Counted from the first letter of the stretch, positions 43,201 to 58,200 are shown. The stretch is DNA of 64,000 bases from Ornithodoros turicata (GCF_037126465.1 NC_088204.1:20466804-20530803), one strand, 5' to 3'. Translations and numbers: made by a program. The notes: generated by a model not told the origin, from the letters alone.

Positions 43201-46200
43201 TACCTTCACATCCGTGGTCAAACTGACCACGTTGCGAGTACTTCTAACTCTCGCAGCGACACGGCGTTTTCACGTTCGGCACTACGACGTGAAAACAGCC
43301 TTCCTCCACAGCGATGTCGAAGAAGACAGCTATATTTAGCAACCGAAAAAGTTTGTTGCAGGGGGGGGGGGGGGGGGGTTCAGGGACACCTTGTGTGTAA
43401 GTTGCAAAAATCCCTTTACGGTCTCAAGAAGGTAGCCAGAGATTGGAATATCAAGGCAAACAGGGTCTTCCCTGAACGCGTAAACCGACGTAGCCAAGCG
43501 GATCCATGTTTATATTCCAAGTTTGTAGGCACAACGCATTTGTATGTGTTACTATATGTAGACGATGTGCTGATCTGTCATGAAAACACCGACGTTCGTT
43601 GCTGATGTCGGATGGGAACTCAATCAGACCTTTGAGACAGAGGACAACGGCATTGAAATCGAGAAGACCCAAGATCGGAGCTTTCTGCTTCACCAGACCA
43701 AAAAAAATCTTGCACAAACTACTTCGCTGGTTCTCTACGATATGCGAGGCATCGTGTGTGAAGACTCACGACGTCGCGTACAAAAAGGGGCCAGCGATTT
43801 TGTTACGATGACAGATAGCCACATCGCAACTCACGACGCAGCTCACTATGAATACAAGGACGCAATTGCGCCGGCAACACCTTTGCATTATTTCCGACCT
43901 TATTACCCTCGTGTTTCAGTATTGGGTTGAGAATACGAGTTTCTCTCGTGGGCCAGAACGGTGCAGAAGCAACACAGACTTGGTCTTGTCCCATTGCCGT
44001 ACGCAGTTTCCGGTCGCGGAGCTCCTCTTCTGCGGGTGGTGGCCGATCGCGAGGCCCCATCTTATCTGACACAACGAGTGCCTCAAAACCGGGTTTCATA
44101 AATGGTTTATGACGCAGTCATTGACGTCAGCGCCACTGCTGCGCGCCACTTAGAAATCGGTTTTGCATTGTTCTGGATGCGAATGTGGACGAGTGCGTGC
44201 TACCGCTCTGTGTACGCGCGCTCCTTGCGCGTAGGCAATCGGGTGCTATTGTGAAGGAGTGTGTATTGCCGCTCCGTAACAAAACGCTTTTTCGGTGTTA
44301 GTATCTAAAGAATGATTCGCATTAAAAGATCGACGTCCTTATCCACAAGTACTGCTAGAGTCACTAAATAGGGGTACAGAGTATTGCATTCCCTTTCCGC
44401 GCCGGAGCCGCCGTTCGGAGTCCGCGATTGGGCCGATCGTATCACGTGGTTTCTCCTTCCGGGAACTCGTCGTCCATGTTGAGTCACTTCCATCCAAAAC
44501 AGGTTTCCTGGGTTGCGAGCTGGCTCGACTGCGCGTTGTTCTCCACCGGAGAATGGGGAGACCGGCGTCCCATTGCTAGGCGACGCAGCCGCGCCTGACT
44601 CAAGATGGCGGGCTGGCTCGCCGGCGTGGCTCAGTGTCGCTACTATGCTCCCTGTTTAGTGACTCTATCTACGGCCTGTCGGGCGCAAAGGGCAGTCCCA
44701 CACCGATGGACTCAAATTATTTGAAGCTCACAGGATAACACGATCTATACTACCGTCAAGCAGTACCACTACTACGACTTGAGTACCACTGCACGGCCGG
44801 ACATCTCCTGTGCCATAGAAATATTTTGCCGTCGTGCCAGTATTCCACGTCAGCGGGACTGGAGCGCTGTGAAAACACTGCTCCGATATCTAAAGAACAC
44901 AAGAGCGCTAAAGCTGAGACTTGAGGCATGTCAAACTGTTCTGCTACGTCGATGCGGACTGGGCAGGAAACTTGGTGGATCGGAAGTCAGCGAGTGGTTA
45001 CTTCATTGTGCCCGGTAGAAGCCCTATTTCCTGTTGCAGTCGGAAACAGTTGACAGTGGCATTGTCGTCAATGCTAAGGCAAATGGTGCTTGGGCAAATG
45101 GCAAATGGAGCATCACCTACGGAGGCTTAAGTATCTTCGGGAACCATAGCAACATCTTCATCTTGAATTTCCAGGCTTGGTAGTTTCCATCCGTCGACTT
45201 TACTAGCATAAACTTGGCGGCGTGTCATTCTCTTCCAAGAGAAGAACGAAATGAAAATCGCAGCCTATTCGTACAGCTCAATGGGCCCATAACCTGTAGA
45301 GTGGCAGGAAAAACGAAAACGACTACGTGCTGGAAGTGTTACAGGTTTAATAAAGAACAGTAGCACGCGGGTGCGCATGAGTGTTCGCACGGCCACCTGG
45401 ACAAAAAATTGTCGTTGTCGCCCATCCAACACAGTGAAAGAGAAAAACTTTCTTTGTCCTACGATGTTGCTAAATTATTGTCCGGGTTATGTTCGTTGAT
45501 AAGGAAGCCACTGACATCCTTGGCGTCCACGAATAATTGTTGTTCTACATGGATTTACCAGTCATGAACCCAATGTCTCTAACCCAACAGAACATGTCGT
45601 TCAACTGTTATTAGTCACCTTCAATGGCCGGTCATATGGCTTCACGCCAATGCCTTCTGGCTCGATTACTTTCGAATGAATACAACCTTTAAGCATGGCG
45701 CCACGGAGCGTTCGTAGTCGGTGAAGTCATTTTAAACTGTGACGTAGTATATTCGTTGTTTTAGGAAGACGCTCGATAATTGTTTTCCCATTTCAGCGGA
45801 CCCGACTGCGCCACTTCTTCAGCCGCTCCAGAAGGGCATCGGGAATGCTGCAAAAGGTAGGTACGACAGAGGCCTGGTACTTGCACGGACGTGTTATAAA
45901 GCCCATCAGTGGGTTCGAAAATGTTGTGTCCGGGAGTATACCCTCGTGGAGTTGTCACCGAAAAAAGCCTACCTGCAACTCTTTCAGGAATCGGTCTCGA
46001 AACCCCGAAGATAACGGTTAGAAGAGCTGACTCCTCCACCGCGCAAATGGAAAACTTGAAGACCAGCACACAATGTTTGTTTAACACTAGGGCGGTGTGA
46101 TAACTAACGTAATTGATATAGTTAAATCGATAACGCAGGTAACGACGCAGGGTTCGAAAAGCTTCAGAATCTTGAATGATGGTGAGTTCTTTATTTCTCG

Positions 46201-49200
46201 GGGTACTTTTAGAGTAGGCGTGGGGTCAAAGGTTTTACACCGAAGGAATCGTTATGTAGCCCCCTTTTAGCCCCTCTACAGGTATCTATATCCTGGCCAC
46301 ACACTATGTATACCGAGTACAAACGCCTGAGCACCATCCTCTGTATCGGATATCGGGAGTATAGCACCGCTCGGTGATATGCTGATGTAAAGTTGACTTT
46401 CGGATTGTTCGCATGGGATACAACTGAGCGGGACAACCATTTGGGGCAAAACCAGGTTTGCTTACATTAAGCGTCATTTCATGGCGCTTAGTGTATTTTA
46501 AACGAATGCATTGCGCAAATACAAAATGTGTACACTATGCATTTTACACAATTTTTTGTTAATATTCCACAGAGATCTTGCCAGTAGCGAGTTCGTACAC
46601 TTTAACTTCTGTACGAGAAATTGGCTAGTTAAGGGATGTGATTTTAATTCGATATTTTTGTGTGTATTCTTTTTGAGTATAATCGGGATTTTACATTAAT
46701 TATCCGTGTTTTATATAGTCACCAGTACTCGGCGCCCTATAGATATCGTAGCGTTAGCGCCGGAATTAAACAACATCAATTCAGAATAATCGATCAGCTA
46801 CATCATCCCAAGAGCGGCAGATGAGACGGGTGGTGGGAATAGAGCACAAAACCACTCTGATATCTCGTCAAGCGTGCTACCATTACACAACGCCGGCATC
46901 GCGTTCTCATCGACATATATAGTGATGATCCTTTCAGGAGACGCGGACCCACCTTCACTCTGGCCACATTCATTCAAACATTTTCGTCCGTGCACACTCA
47001 ACGTTCACACACGCGCACACTTATTTTATCCTGACGGTGTAAATGGGTTGTTCCAGGAACAACCACGGTAGTACCAACGAAGGGTGCATGGAAGCCAATC
47101 CAGTCAGTCAATGCCACGGGTGACACAGGTAGGAAGGAACATTACAATTGCTGGGCATTCACACGAGTGACATCCTCACGAAAGATTCCAGTGGAAGAAA
47201 AAGGAAAAAAATACCCACTGGGCCGTAGTTCCGCTCTGTGTTATGTTGAGCATTCACACGGTGCCGGAATATCTGGAGCGGCGCACTTAGCAGACGACAC
47301 TTAGCAGATGACAACGTCAGCGTCTTTTCGTGTCGTCTGCTACGGAGTATCTTGTGGCTGAGCCGCGGGATACGCCGCAGCAGACGACAGGGTCAATGGT
47401 GTCATCTGATATATGCCGGCTGAAGCCGATACTGCAACGTCGTGCGAATGCTCAGCATAAGACGCGGCGGATCTTGCGTCCAGTGAGTTCCCTCCCCTAA
47501 CACTAGAATACTTCGTGGGGATACGTGCTTCCTAGACTATAAACTCACGCGACAAAATAGTCATACGACGTCCTAATTTTTAGACGATGATCAAAAGATC
47601 ATGCACAACGAATTCGCAGGCTTCCTGGCTCGTCTTCCGCACGGTAAGAGCAAAAAAAAAAAAGAAAAATCCTGTCTGCCTACTACTCCGCAGACAGTCA
47701 ACTCATTCCTTTCGTTCAGGTTGCACGAAACCCGACGTGCCGTGTGGAGATAGAAGGACTTGCATTAATCCTATCCGTGTTTGCGACGGCCACCCGGACT
47801 GTCCGAACCAAAGCGACGAACAGAGCTGCGTTAAACTTCATTGCCGCAAAGGACTTTTCAAATGCTCCATCAACCAAGTAGAAAGATGTATTCGGAGCAC
47901 TGCTATTTGTGACGGCGTCGGAGACTGCGATGACCATAGCGACGAATTGCACTGCAGTGAGTCGTTGCTGCTTTGAAATGACTCGTGAAGTGGAAGTACA
48001 GGGTTCGGTGTTTGTAACGGAGATAAAACAAATAGAAACATTGTCGGAAACCTAAAGTAGATGTTAGAGGACGTATACTGCCACATGGTCCATTTCTCTG
48101 TGGATAAATCGTGAAAATCGCCGCTGCCTAACATTTCGAATCTGCGATACCCGTGTTTCAACTCCTTCCGTCAGATGGCGAAACGGTTGAATGCGGCGTT
48201 GCAGACGATATCGAAACGAAGTGAACCAGTGGAACTCAATGCAGAGGACTAGATCCCTGCACGGGCCCGGTTGGTTGAGTGCTCCGGGCCCAGGCCGGCA
48301 AAAGACGTCACCACGGCGTGCCGGGCCGGGCCGGGCCCAGGCCGACAAACATGTTTCCGAGAGTCAGGCTCGACTGTGTCACGCAGCTAATTCCATTGAC
48401 TAATACACTGTTAAAACAGAACTTCACCACATAGCACGCTCCTAGCCAACCATCATTCCGAATGATATCATTCTGTGTATTGATTTGTTGAAAATGGGAG
48501 GAGGCGCCTATCTGGGACAGATTATCTTGTCCCAGATAGGCGCCTCCCCCCTGTTTTGAACAAATCATGACACAGAATGATATCATTCGGTATGATGGTT
48601 GGCTAGGAGCGTGCTATGTGGTGAAGTTCTGTTTTAACAGTGTAGGACTATTCCAGGACTATTAGTTCATATCATCACGTCCTTGCGCCATTCCTGTGCA
48701 TATATTTGCAAAAACAAGCAAAGGACATTGCGTTATCCGTATGATTCGACCCTCCAAGCCACTTCATTGCTCCTGACTCCTCACATATTTCAAAAACACG
48801 TTCGCAAAACTTGGTGAGGGGGCTAAGGATTGGGAGGAGTTCGTCGACAGCATCCTCTACCTCCTCAAAAACTTGGTAATGTAACGATAATGCGCTTGCC
48901 CGCGTGCATCCTGGATTTAATTTGGTCTCGTGCTGTTGTGGTGTTGAACAGAGTTCTTCTATGCTTGTGGCCGTGTCTTCTCTTATAAATTTCGGGCCGG
49001 GTCGGGCCCGGAAAAGTCTGCCCGTGCAGGGCTCTATAGAGGACAACTGTGCGAAGTCGCCTGCAACGCCGCGCTCGACTGTGTCGCCATCTGACGGAAG
49101 GAGCTGAAACACAGGTATAACGACTGCGAATGTTTTGCAGCCGCGGTTTTTTAATTTTCACGTTTTATACGCAGAGAAACTGACCAAGTGGCAGTATCGA

Positions 49201-52200
49201 CATAAAATTTTGGGGCATAATACGTCCTGTAACATCTACTCTTCCCGACACTGCTCCTATTTGTTTTATCTTATTTACAAGCCCCGAAGTTTATCTTGGC
49301 GAACGCCGTACAATCAATACCTCCGGGTGGTGCACATTTTGTCGACCATACTGCAGGCCTCATATTAGGTTCGTGCACGACGCAGATAAACGAAGCTCTG
49401 ACTGCCTATAACGTCAGGACATGGCATGGGGTTGAGATACCACACACGATTAGAAATGAACTTCACCTCGATCCACCGCCATAATCTCGAATGGTATTTG
49501 TTATCTGCCCTGATTTGTTGAAAGCGTGAGGCGTACTCTTTTTTGTGACAATTATCATAAGTGTCACAAAAAAGTCGTATGCCTCCCGTTTTCAACAAAT
49601 CAGGGACGATAACGATATCATTCGAGATTGTGGTTGGCTAGGAGCGTGCTATGCGGTGAAGTTCATTTCTAACAGTGCACGCATCGAACACGCGCAAAGT
49701 TCCACATCCTATTTTTTTATGCTACCGAGTTTTAAAAATCTCATTGTCTAGGCCTCGCCGACCGTGGCGCTAAGCGGTGTCGAGCACATGAAATAGGCGG
49801 GAATCCTCGCTTTGACTGGTTGCTCTATGGCTCTACGTCATAGCGTTTCCGCTCACCCGCTTCCGTTGCGAGCACTTTGCCGTGCCGCGTCCCAGCGTTC
49901 GCCGCGTTCCCATTTACAGGTTTCGACATGAGGACGGGATACTACGCACTTCCGTTGCGCACTCGTTACTACGTCATACCGAGGTCGGACGAGGAGGAGG
50001 CGGGCCAAGAGTGAAAGGATCTCCGTGGGATAACTCCATGACGCGGGAGCACACGGACGGAGACTTTTGATACCCATCAATCTACATTTCAACCATGATT
50101 TCGTGTAATATTCGAGATTGGACTCGCAACCCCTTTAAGGGCTCAATTTCGTGAAAATCCTATCCCGTACGTCGCATCGCGCCGAAACCATTCTCTCCTT
50201 TGGCGCTAGATAACGCGAAGGAACGAGAAAAAGGCGTGCCATGCACATTGGTCATTCCGGAAAGTCACGTTGGCGTCACGTGCCTCAGAGAAAAAGTGGC
50301 AGCGGCGGCTGTCGCTTCGTGTGTCAGGGCATGTGAAGAGTACCGTCTTCTCGTCGTCGTAGCAGGAGTGAAAGCGCTACTGCGCTTGTCTGTGCGGAGA
50401 TAAGTAGCGGAAGTATGGGCCATCGTAGGGCGTGTACGTATAGAGGATCTTACTGCGGCAGGCGAGCTCAAATAAATAGCTCTTTCGCTGTTGTTGATAC
50501 TACCATGCCACTGTGATTTGCATCATACCTGCCAGTTCTCTCTCTTTCTCTCTCTCGTTTCTAACCAGATGGCAGTGCCAACAATACACCCGATTTCTTC
50601 GAGGACATGCCGTTGAATTTGGGTAAGCAGTGTACTCTAAAAACAGAACTTCACCGCATAGCACGTAGTGCGCCAATCATTGCCGCGAACGATGGGGTTA
50701 TCGCTTTTCATTCGAGGAGAGAGGGAGGTGTACGCCTTTTTGTGGCAATTACCATATACCCAAATTGTCACAAAAAGGCGTACGCCCCCTTCTCTCATCG
50801 AATCGGAAGCGATAACCCTATCATTCGTGGCAATGGTTAGCGCAGGCGGTCTATTCGGTGAAGCTCTGTTTTTAGAGTGTGTAGTCGTTCTTATCTCGCT
50901 GATCTGCGGCAACCATAGGAATTCCGGCAGGTTCATTGCAGACACTAGAAACTGTCCAGCGCACGCTGTACCTATAAAATTACTATAGATGTTCTTGCTA
51001 TTTTCGCCGCTTCAGCACTAAAGCACTAAAGCACTTCCAGTACGTAGACGAGAAGTGAGAAGTGTAGAGAATAATGGTTGGAGTTGGCGCGCTTTTTGAA
51101 ATCACGGACTACCGCACTCGAAAAACGACTTCGCCACGTAACACGCTCTTAGACAGTCACCGTCCCGAACGATATCGTTCTGCCCGCTGATTGGCTAAAA
51201 GCGAGTGATAAAGGTATTCTGTGCAATGGTTGGCCTTCAACGTGCTATGTGATGAAGTTCTGCTTTTGCAGTGCATAAGATTACAAGACGGTATCTGAGG
51301 AAGAAAAGGAACAGCGAAAAGAATTCCGGGGGTTTCGAGGGTAATATAAACGCACGATTGAATTGCCTTTGTCCCGGATGAAAAAGGCCCCTCAGTGACA
51401 ACAGAAAGGCTCTGTCTCCGCCTGTTGGTACTGCAGTGCAGATTTGGCGGCGGTGATCAAACCCGGAACGAGAACGGATTATACTAATTTGCTCGCATAA
51501 AGACTTCGGGAAGGCTCTGCTATACATGACATTTTCGTGTAAACGTAAACAAGCCCCCACCACAACTTCTGGCGCAACGAAGACTTCCGGTCCTTCCGCG
51601 ACTAAGGACGCTCGGAACCAGCCGCCATGCAGAATTATACCTATAGCTTTCCTGATTTGTTGAACACGGGAGGCGTATATCTTTTTGTGGCAATTTGAAT
51701 TGCCACAAAGAGGCGTATACGGCCCTCTCTCTCCTCAAATCAGAAGCGATAACTGTATCAATCGGCACAGTGGTTGGCGCAGAGCGTGTTTCCTGTGAAA
51801 CCGGATGCCGTTTTGCCACCAAAGCGGAAGCGATGACAACGGCATGTATACGGAGCGCCGAGTCTTTACGAACGGAGACGTATACTTATGTACGACTGTA
51901 CAGGGTGTGTGCAGAAAAACGTGACGCGCATTTTTACATGTAACTCGTTGGCTACTTAGCCGAGGAACTTCCGGTAGCGCACGACGGCGTATTTATGCGT
52001 GCGAAAGCTACAAAAAAATCCTGGAAGCCATACTCAGTGTAAAAATATAAACAGCGCGAAAGCATGGGCTTCCATGCATTAGAATAGGGCGGTCATGACA
52101 GTGCATGGTAGTGCATTTCGGTCTCAGGAGAGTTATGTGCAGGCACCGCTAGGGGTACTGCCGATGAGCATCCATGTGGGACCTCGTTTCGATTTATGCA

Positions 52201-55200
52201 CCGATAGCTTCCCTAGCGGTACTTGAACACAACTCTCCTACGTGCACCATGCTGCCCTTTCACATACACCCTGTTGTCCACCATGTTGCCCTATTCTGAT
52301 GCACGGAAGCCGACGTTTTCGTTGTTCCGTTTATTTTTTAAGCTGAATATGGCTTCCACAATTTTTCTGCAGATTTCGCACGCATAAATGCGCCGTCGTG
52401 CGCCACCGGAAGCTCGTTAGTTAGGTAGGCAACAAGCTATGTGCCTAAATGCGGGTCACGTTTTTCTGCATACACCCTGTACTTGTCATTAGAGTATTAG
52501 GAGGAGGAACTTCGTGCGTCGTTGGGACGTGGTTGGGATTGTAGCTTACACCGAAGGCCGCACGCAGATATACTGATGTCAATGAGGGGGGGGGGGGGGG
52601 GGGTCGAGGTAGCTTGCCGTTGTTGGCCGCACTCAAGTGGGCATCGTCACGACTATAGCCAAAAAAATGAACTTCACCACATAGCACGCTCCTAGCCAAC
52701 CATCATCTGGAATGATATCGTTATCTGCCCCGATTTGTTGAAAACGGGAGGCATGCGCCTTTTTTGTGACAATTATGAACAGCGTAAGTGTCACAAGAAA
52801 GGCGTACCCCTCCCATTTTCAACAAATCAGGGCAGATACCGATTGGCTAGGAGCGTGCTATGTGGTGAAGTTCATTTTTAAGAGTGTAGTTTCTCCTCGC
52901 GTTTAAGTAGGTTTAGGCACAGCTGGGCGCTTGAAATACCACCAAGCGGTGTAACAAGTGCCACTTGCAGGTGGAAACGACGGTCACCGAAGACCCCAGA
53001 CTTCAAAGCAGCCGCACCCTGGTGCGGAACACGTTGGACCGCCTCAGAGGAGACCTCATACCCCGAAGCCGTCACCAGCAGCGAGGATATTCACCCGCAC
53101 TCCTGTCTTCGGACGTGCTTCATCTCCAGGTCAGTTTTCCTTCTCATGTTTTATGATGTGTCTCGCGATAGATAAATGCTCGTTCAGTTCAGCCAACACT
53201 TATGAATGTTGAGGGCGTACTTTGCATGCTTGAAACCTGTAGGGTCTGAATGCAGGGTCTGAACGAACCGCACATTTTCAAGCGTGATCGTAGCAGCGTA
53301 CCTGCGGTGAGATTTGCAAGGAGGTTTTTAAGGCAGGGTTTTTCACCAACAGCCGAATAACATTTGAACCGAGATCAACGGTCCCTTAACTTAACGACAC
53401 CACCCGCCCTGTCGTCCTCATGCTACGGAACATCTTGTGTCTGAGCCGCAGGATATTTGTTGGAAGAGCACGAAAGGACATATACCATTGCATACGCGGC
53501 AGCGGAAATCTATGACGCTTTGGGCATCTTCCGCTGGAGTATTTTGGGGGAATGTCGCTCGTGTGAATACGCGGTTATGATGGCGGATATATCGCAGCAG
53601 ACGACGTGGTTGAATCTGTCGCGCAAAGTTTGATTCCTTGGCAGAAGCGCTAAAGTGCCACTATGGGCTAAAAAAATATTTAACTTATTTTGCATTATAA
53701 ATCGACCTCGCAAGGGATCACTGTACACACTTGCACGAATTTTCGCAAGAACCCAATTAGAGCAGGTGACGCCACTGCCAACTCTGGTGACTGTCCCCTA
53801 GCAACAGCGCGTGCACCTTCTGGTCTCCGCTCTCCACACTGCGTTGGAAGGGTTCCGGCAGCTGTCGTGAGGACATGGCAAATTACCTTCGAGGAGCAAT
53901 GTTGCCAGATATGGGGCAGGTTGCGCACCATATATGACTTCATACTTCTCAAAACTAGAAATTATTTTTATTACACTTCGGCGTCACATAGGGGAAGAGT
54001 GTTTTGCAGTGGTATAAGTTCTGTACGACTCCGAAGACACGAGACTTACGTGTATTGACACGAGCGACATTCTCCAGAATACTCCAGCGGAAGATGCGAA
54101 AAATGTCATAGCTTTCTGCTGCCACGTGAGCGCGAGCGCTCAACGTTGTGTCTTCACGTACACCGCTAACCGTGGGGAACACCCTGCGACACAGCCACAA
54201 AATATTTCGTAAGACGCAGACGGTGTCGTCTGCTAAGTGTCGTCTGCTAAGTGCGCAATACGCCATCCTCGAGAACTTCGGCTTTGTGAGCAGTGTTTAT
54301 GCTTTTTCTTACACTAGCAAAAAAGGTTTGACACCGAAAAGTGACGTAACAAAATTGCGATTCATTCAGGTGAATTAACCACTTGAAATATGATACACCG
54401 GTAATAATAATTGGGCAGGTTTACCGCCGGAGGGCGCCGTAAGAAGCCGCAGGTTCGAGGCACTCGATGAGGAGTGCACGAAGTCTGAATTTGCCTGCAA
54501 GACGACCAGGACGTGCGTTCCATCCCAGTGGAGGTGCGACGGAACGGCAGACTGTGAAGACGGATCCGACGAAGTCAATTGCAGTGAGTCGCGAACTTCT
54601 TCACATAAGTCATAATAACCGAATGGTACACCTTTACTGAGGCCGATAGTATACAGAAAGTATATTACATATGGACTGTTTCATGTGCGTTCCCAGGATT
54701 TTTTCCCAAGGGGGGCAAAGAGCTTCCAGGGGGGGCGGCAAGAGTGCAACCCCCCACCCCCCTATACCACATCTTTTTCTGGAGGCGGACGTTGCGAGCT
54801 GTGTGAGTGCTCAGAGGTTCCTATCATGACATATGAGAAAAATCATTACGACCGATGACTAAAGGGCGCACTATTTTCACAAGTGACCTCGGAGTTCCAG
54901 GGGGGAGGGGGGCACCGCCCCTCTTGCCCCCTCTCAGTACGCCCATAGACTGTTTATCCTTGTGTAACTGTGGGAGCCGTTGAAACTCGTCCGCATACTA
55001 ACATCATGTAAAGGAAGTGCACGAAAACTAGCGGCTCTCGGATATCTGCTTTCGGATTCCGACGGCAAAGGCTTAGAGGGCAGCTTTAGCCAACCTATGA
55101 GGGACTCGTTGAAGGAGAAGCATCAGGCACCGATAATACGAACAGATAATGTTGTTTTAATGTTCTCCTACAGGACAGTCCCTGTTCGAAATATCGATGT

Positions 55201-58200
55201 TTCTGCTTCAATACACATACGTCTAACTTTATCGGATCACTGCAGTATCCACTTGAACGCTGGAGTCACGTGACGCAGTCGTCTGCTCTCAATCGGATAT
55301 GCACCAGAATTCCTCGACTACGCTGTCCCTTGTTAGCTAGCGCCTTCTGCTTTTGCTGGACCTGTTCATGTTGCAGTTTCAGGTTGCAAACGTCATAGAA
55401 GGTCTTTTTGATGCGCAGCAAAGCGGGTATGTCTCGAACCCTTCGTCAGCTGCAGCGACCAGAGCAGCTGCGTCTTGAAGAAAAAGCTCTGTGACGGAAA
55501 ATTCGACTGTTCCGATAAATCCGACGAAGGCAGCTGCGCTCGGTGCGTGACTCCCCTCGTCAAATGCGCTACTGTCAACCGATGCATCGACAAGTCATCT
55601 GTGTGTAACGGAATAGCTGAGTGCGAAGACCGTTCGGACGAAGACAACTGCAGTGAGTTCAGCACTTATGTTTCTCCTATTCAGGAGAAGCTGCCTGCCG
55701 TATCGTTGTCTGCGATATACGTACGATATTACGAAAACTATTACGATGCATTTGAATTAAAGGGGCACTAAAGTACGAAGATTCGTCGGCCTTCCCTCTC
55801 CACCTCAGGGAGCGCGACAATACGCTCCGATACTGGCCTCCGATTTGTCTGCTCAAACGACCTCCTGCGAAGATTGGATAACGTCGTTGGCCAATGAGAG
55901 CCCGCTCCTCATGGTCGGCGTTCTTGAGAAAGAGGGAGAAAATCACGAACGGCACAACGGATGAATCTCGATCCTTTTGTGCAGGTGTCAACGTAACGCC
56001 ATCTGTCGTCATTCCGTTTCGATAAATGTTGACACTTTAGTGCCCCTTTAGCTTATCATCATTGAGGTTATCTCAGCGACTTCAGTTAGCTGCTCTCAGC
56101 TGGTCGCCTCGGTTAGTGTCGCAACGGTGATATATGGGGGTAATTTTTATATAGACACTATTCAGACACAGCTGCGCCATGCCTACAGTGTCGGTTAGTG
56201 TCGTCGGAGGTGTCAATATTTTCTGTCGTGTTTGGCCGATCACGTGCAATGTCGTTTCCTTTGTTTCCGTCTAGAGTCGAGGAAATCTCTTCTGAACGGA
56301 GACAAAGAAGGTAAGCCCCTTTTTCCGAGGACTACAACGACATGCTTGTGTTGAATGACGGCATTTGAAGAAATGTTATCAGCAGTGGGATTCGAACCCA
56401 CACCCTCTGATTACCGGTCAGAGGTGCTACTCCGTTTACTCTATTCTATGTACCACGTGTTTGTTCAACTTCCTCATCCACGGTTCACAAACTTAGTCGG
56501 ACATAGCTTTATCATTCTTACAAGAGCACGACCCTCATGTCTCAAGCGCCGCGAAACAATGGCTTTTACGCAACAAAGCTGTGCCAGAATATGGAAGTCA
56601 CTGTAAATATTCATTACTCGTAAATATACAAATTCGTACGTAATTATTCTGAGCGGAACAGCCATACTCTATGCAAGTTGAACTTCTGCGCAGGAGGGAA
56701 ATGGGCGGAAAAATCACGTGGGCAGCGTTCCTCCACTCGCCGGTCGGCGCGGAATAACCAACGTGCTCCATGTTGTGGTTGCTGTTACTTCGTTGCTTCG
56801 TTCCCACGTGAACCGACCCACGTGGGCTCTCCGTGTCCAGTTTGTTGTGCTGGGGGCGCGGCCAATCATGTGCCGCGTTAGGTTACGTCAGAGGCTGAGA
56901 GGAAGGGGGTAACTGAGGAGCTGCGCTGAAGCGAGACCTATCACTGTCTATCACAAAACAGACCTATCACAAAACAGAACTTCACCACATAGGACGCTCC
57001 TAGCCAACCATCACTCCGAATGATATCATTCTGTGCATTGATTTGTTGAAAATGGGAGGAGGCGCCTATATGAGACACATTATGCTTGTCCCAGATAGGC
57101 GCCTCCTCCTTGTTTTGAACAAATTAGGACACAGAATGATATCGTTTGGAATGATGGTTGGCTAGATGCGTGCTATGTGGTGAAGTTCTGTTTTAACAGT
57201 GTATACAGGGTGTCTCAGTTAAATCCCCGGGCTAAATAATTCGCGAACGGGTGCACCAATCGAAGAACTTTCTTTTTTACAAGTATCTGTCCGATACCAC
57301 CTACAAGCTGCGAACCGCGTGAATGAGTGGGAGGCGCTCATTATTTAAATAAAAATTCCAATGAGTTGCTTGAAAAACATAACTCCTAAAGCAGGGCGCG
57401 GTCGGCATTAAAATGGGTACTGCGTCTTTTGGTACCTTCAGTGGACACCATTTACAGAAAAATCTGCTACCGAAGCGGGTCATTTGTTGCAGTAATTAAT
57501 TGGTTTCGGTTTACATATTTTTGTCGCGGCTGGTAGCGGTGAAGCGAAAAAGGACGTTCTTCCACTCCCTTATCCACCAATGAATTACGTGTTCGTGAGC
57601 TTACTTCGCAACGGGGAGTGCTGGAGAAAAAATAACAGCGTCAAACACGCTACGCCAGTCCCCGCCCCGCTTATCTGACTGATATGCGCCCTTTCTCTGT
57701 TATGATCGCAATGACCCGCTTCGGTGGCAGATTTTTCTCTAAAAGGTGTCCACTGAAGGTCCCAAAAGGGGTAGTAGGCATTTTAATGCCGACGGCGCCC
57801 TGCTTTAGAAGTTATGTTTTTCACGAAACTCATTTGAATTTTTATTTAAATAATGAGCGCTTCCCACTCATTCACACGGTGCGCAGCCTGTAGGTTGTAT
57901 CCGACAGATACTTGTAAAAAAGAACGTTCTTCGATTGGTGCACCAGTTCGCGAATTATTTAGCCCGGGGATTTAACTGAGACACCCTGTATACGGGTGTC
58001 TCAGTTAAATCCCCGGGCTAAATAATTCGCGAACCGGTGCACCAATCGAATAACTTTCTTTTTTACAAGTATCTGTCCAATTCTGTGTATTCCGATTATT
58101 TCTGTTATGCCGTCTCACATCTGCTACCGCACATGTATATAGTATTGCGCAACAATAAACCTCTCCCTGATTGTAAACAAATGACGTCATAGTGCTCGAC

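Larger units (their letters stand above)
40870..45400 (+). mobile_element. Decayed Ty1/copia retrotransposon, interrupted by another insertion
   Basis: Gag, protease, integrase, reverse transcriptase and RNase H appear in Copia order on the plus strand, broken by many stops and frameshifts. A foreign block lies at about 43810-44667, between the RT and RNase H parts. A possible LTR start (tgttacaggtttaataaag) lies near 45338. It lies in the intron after the transmembrane exon. Confidence 0.8.

Noticed and set aside
49853..50403. Several 60-80 codon ORFs on both strands
   Set aside because: They overlap one another, lie in GC-rich intron DNA, and have no domain or splice support.
52971..53129. 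Reading the Pro/Arg-rich exon in phase 0 as a SEA-domain start ([12 protein letters not shown])
   Set aside because: Neighbouring exons are all phase 1 and no continuing SEA exon is found; the phase 1 reading fits the gene better.
56365..56440. Possible functional tRNA gene on the minus strand
   Set aside because: The anticodon and T arms fold, but no 5' acceptor strand pairs with the 3' side; this fits a SINE head better.
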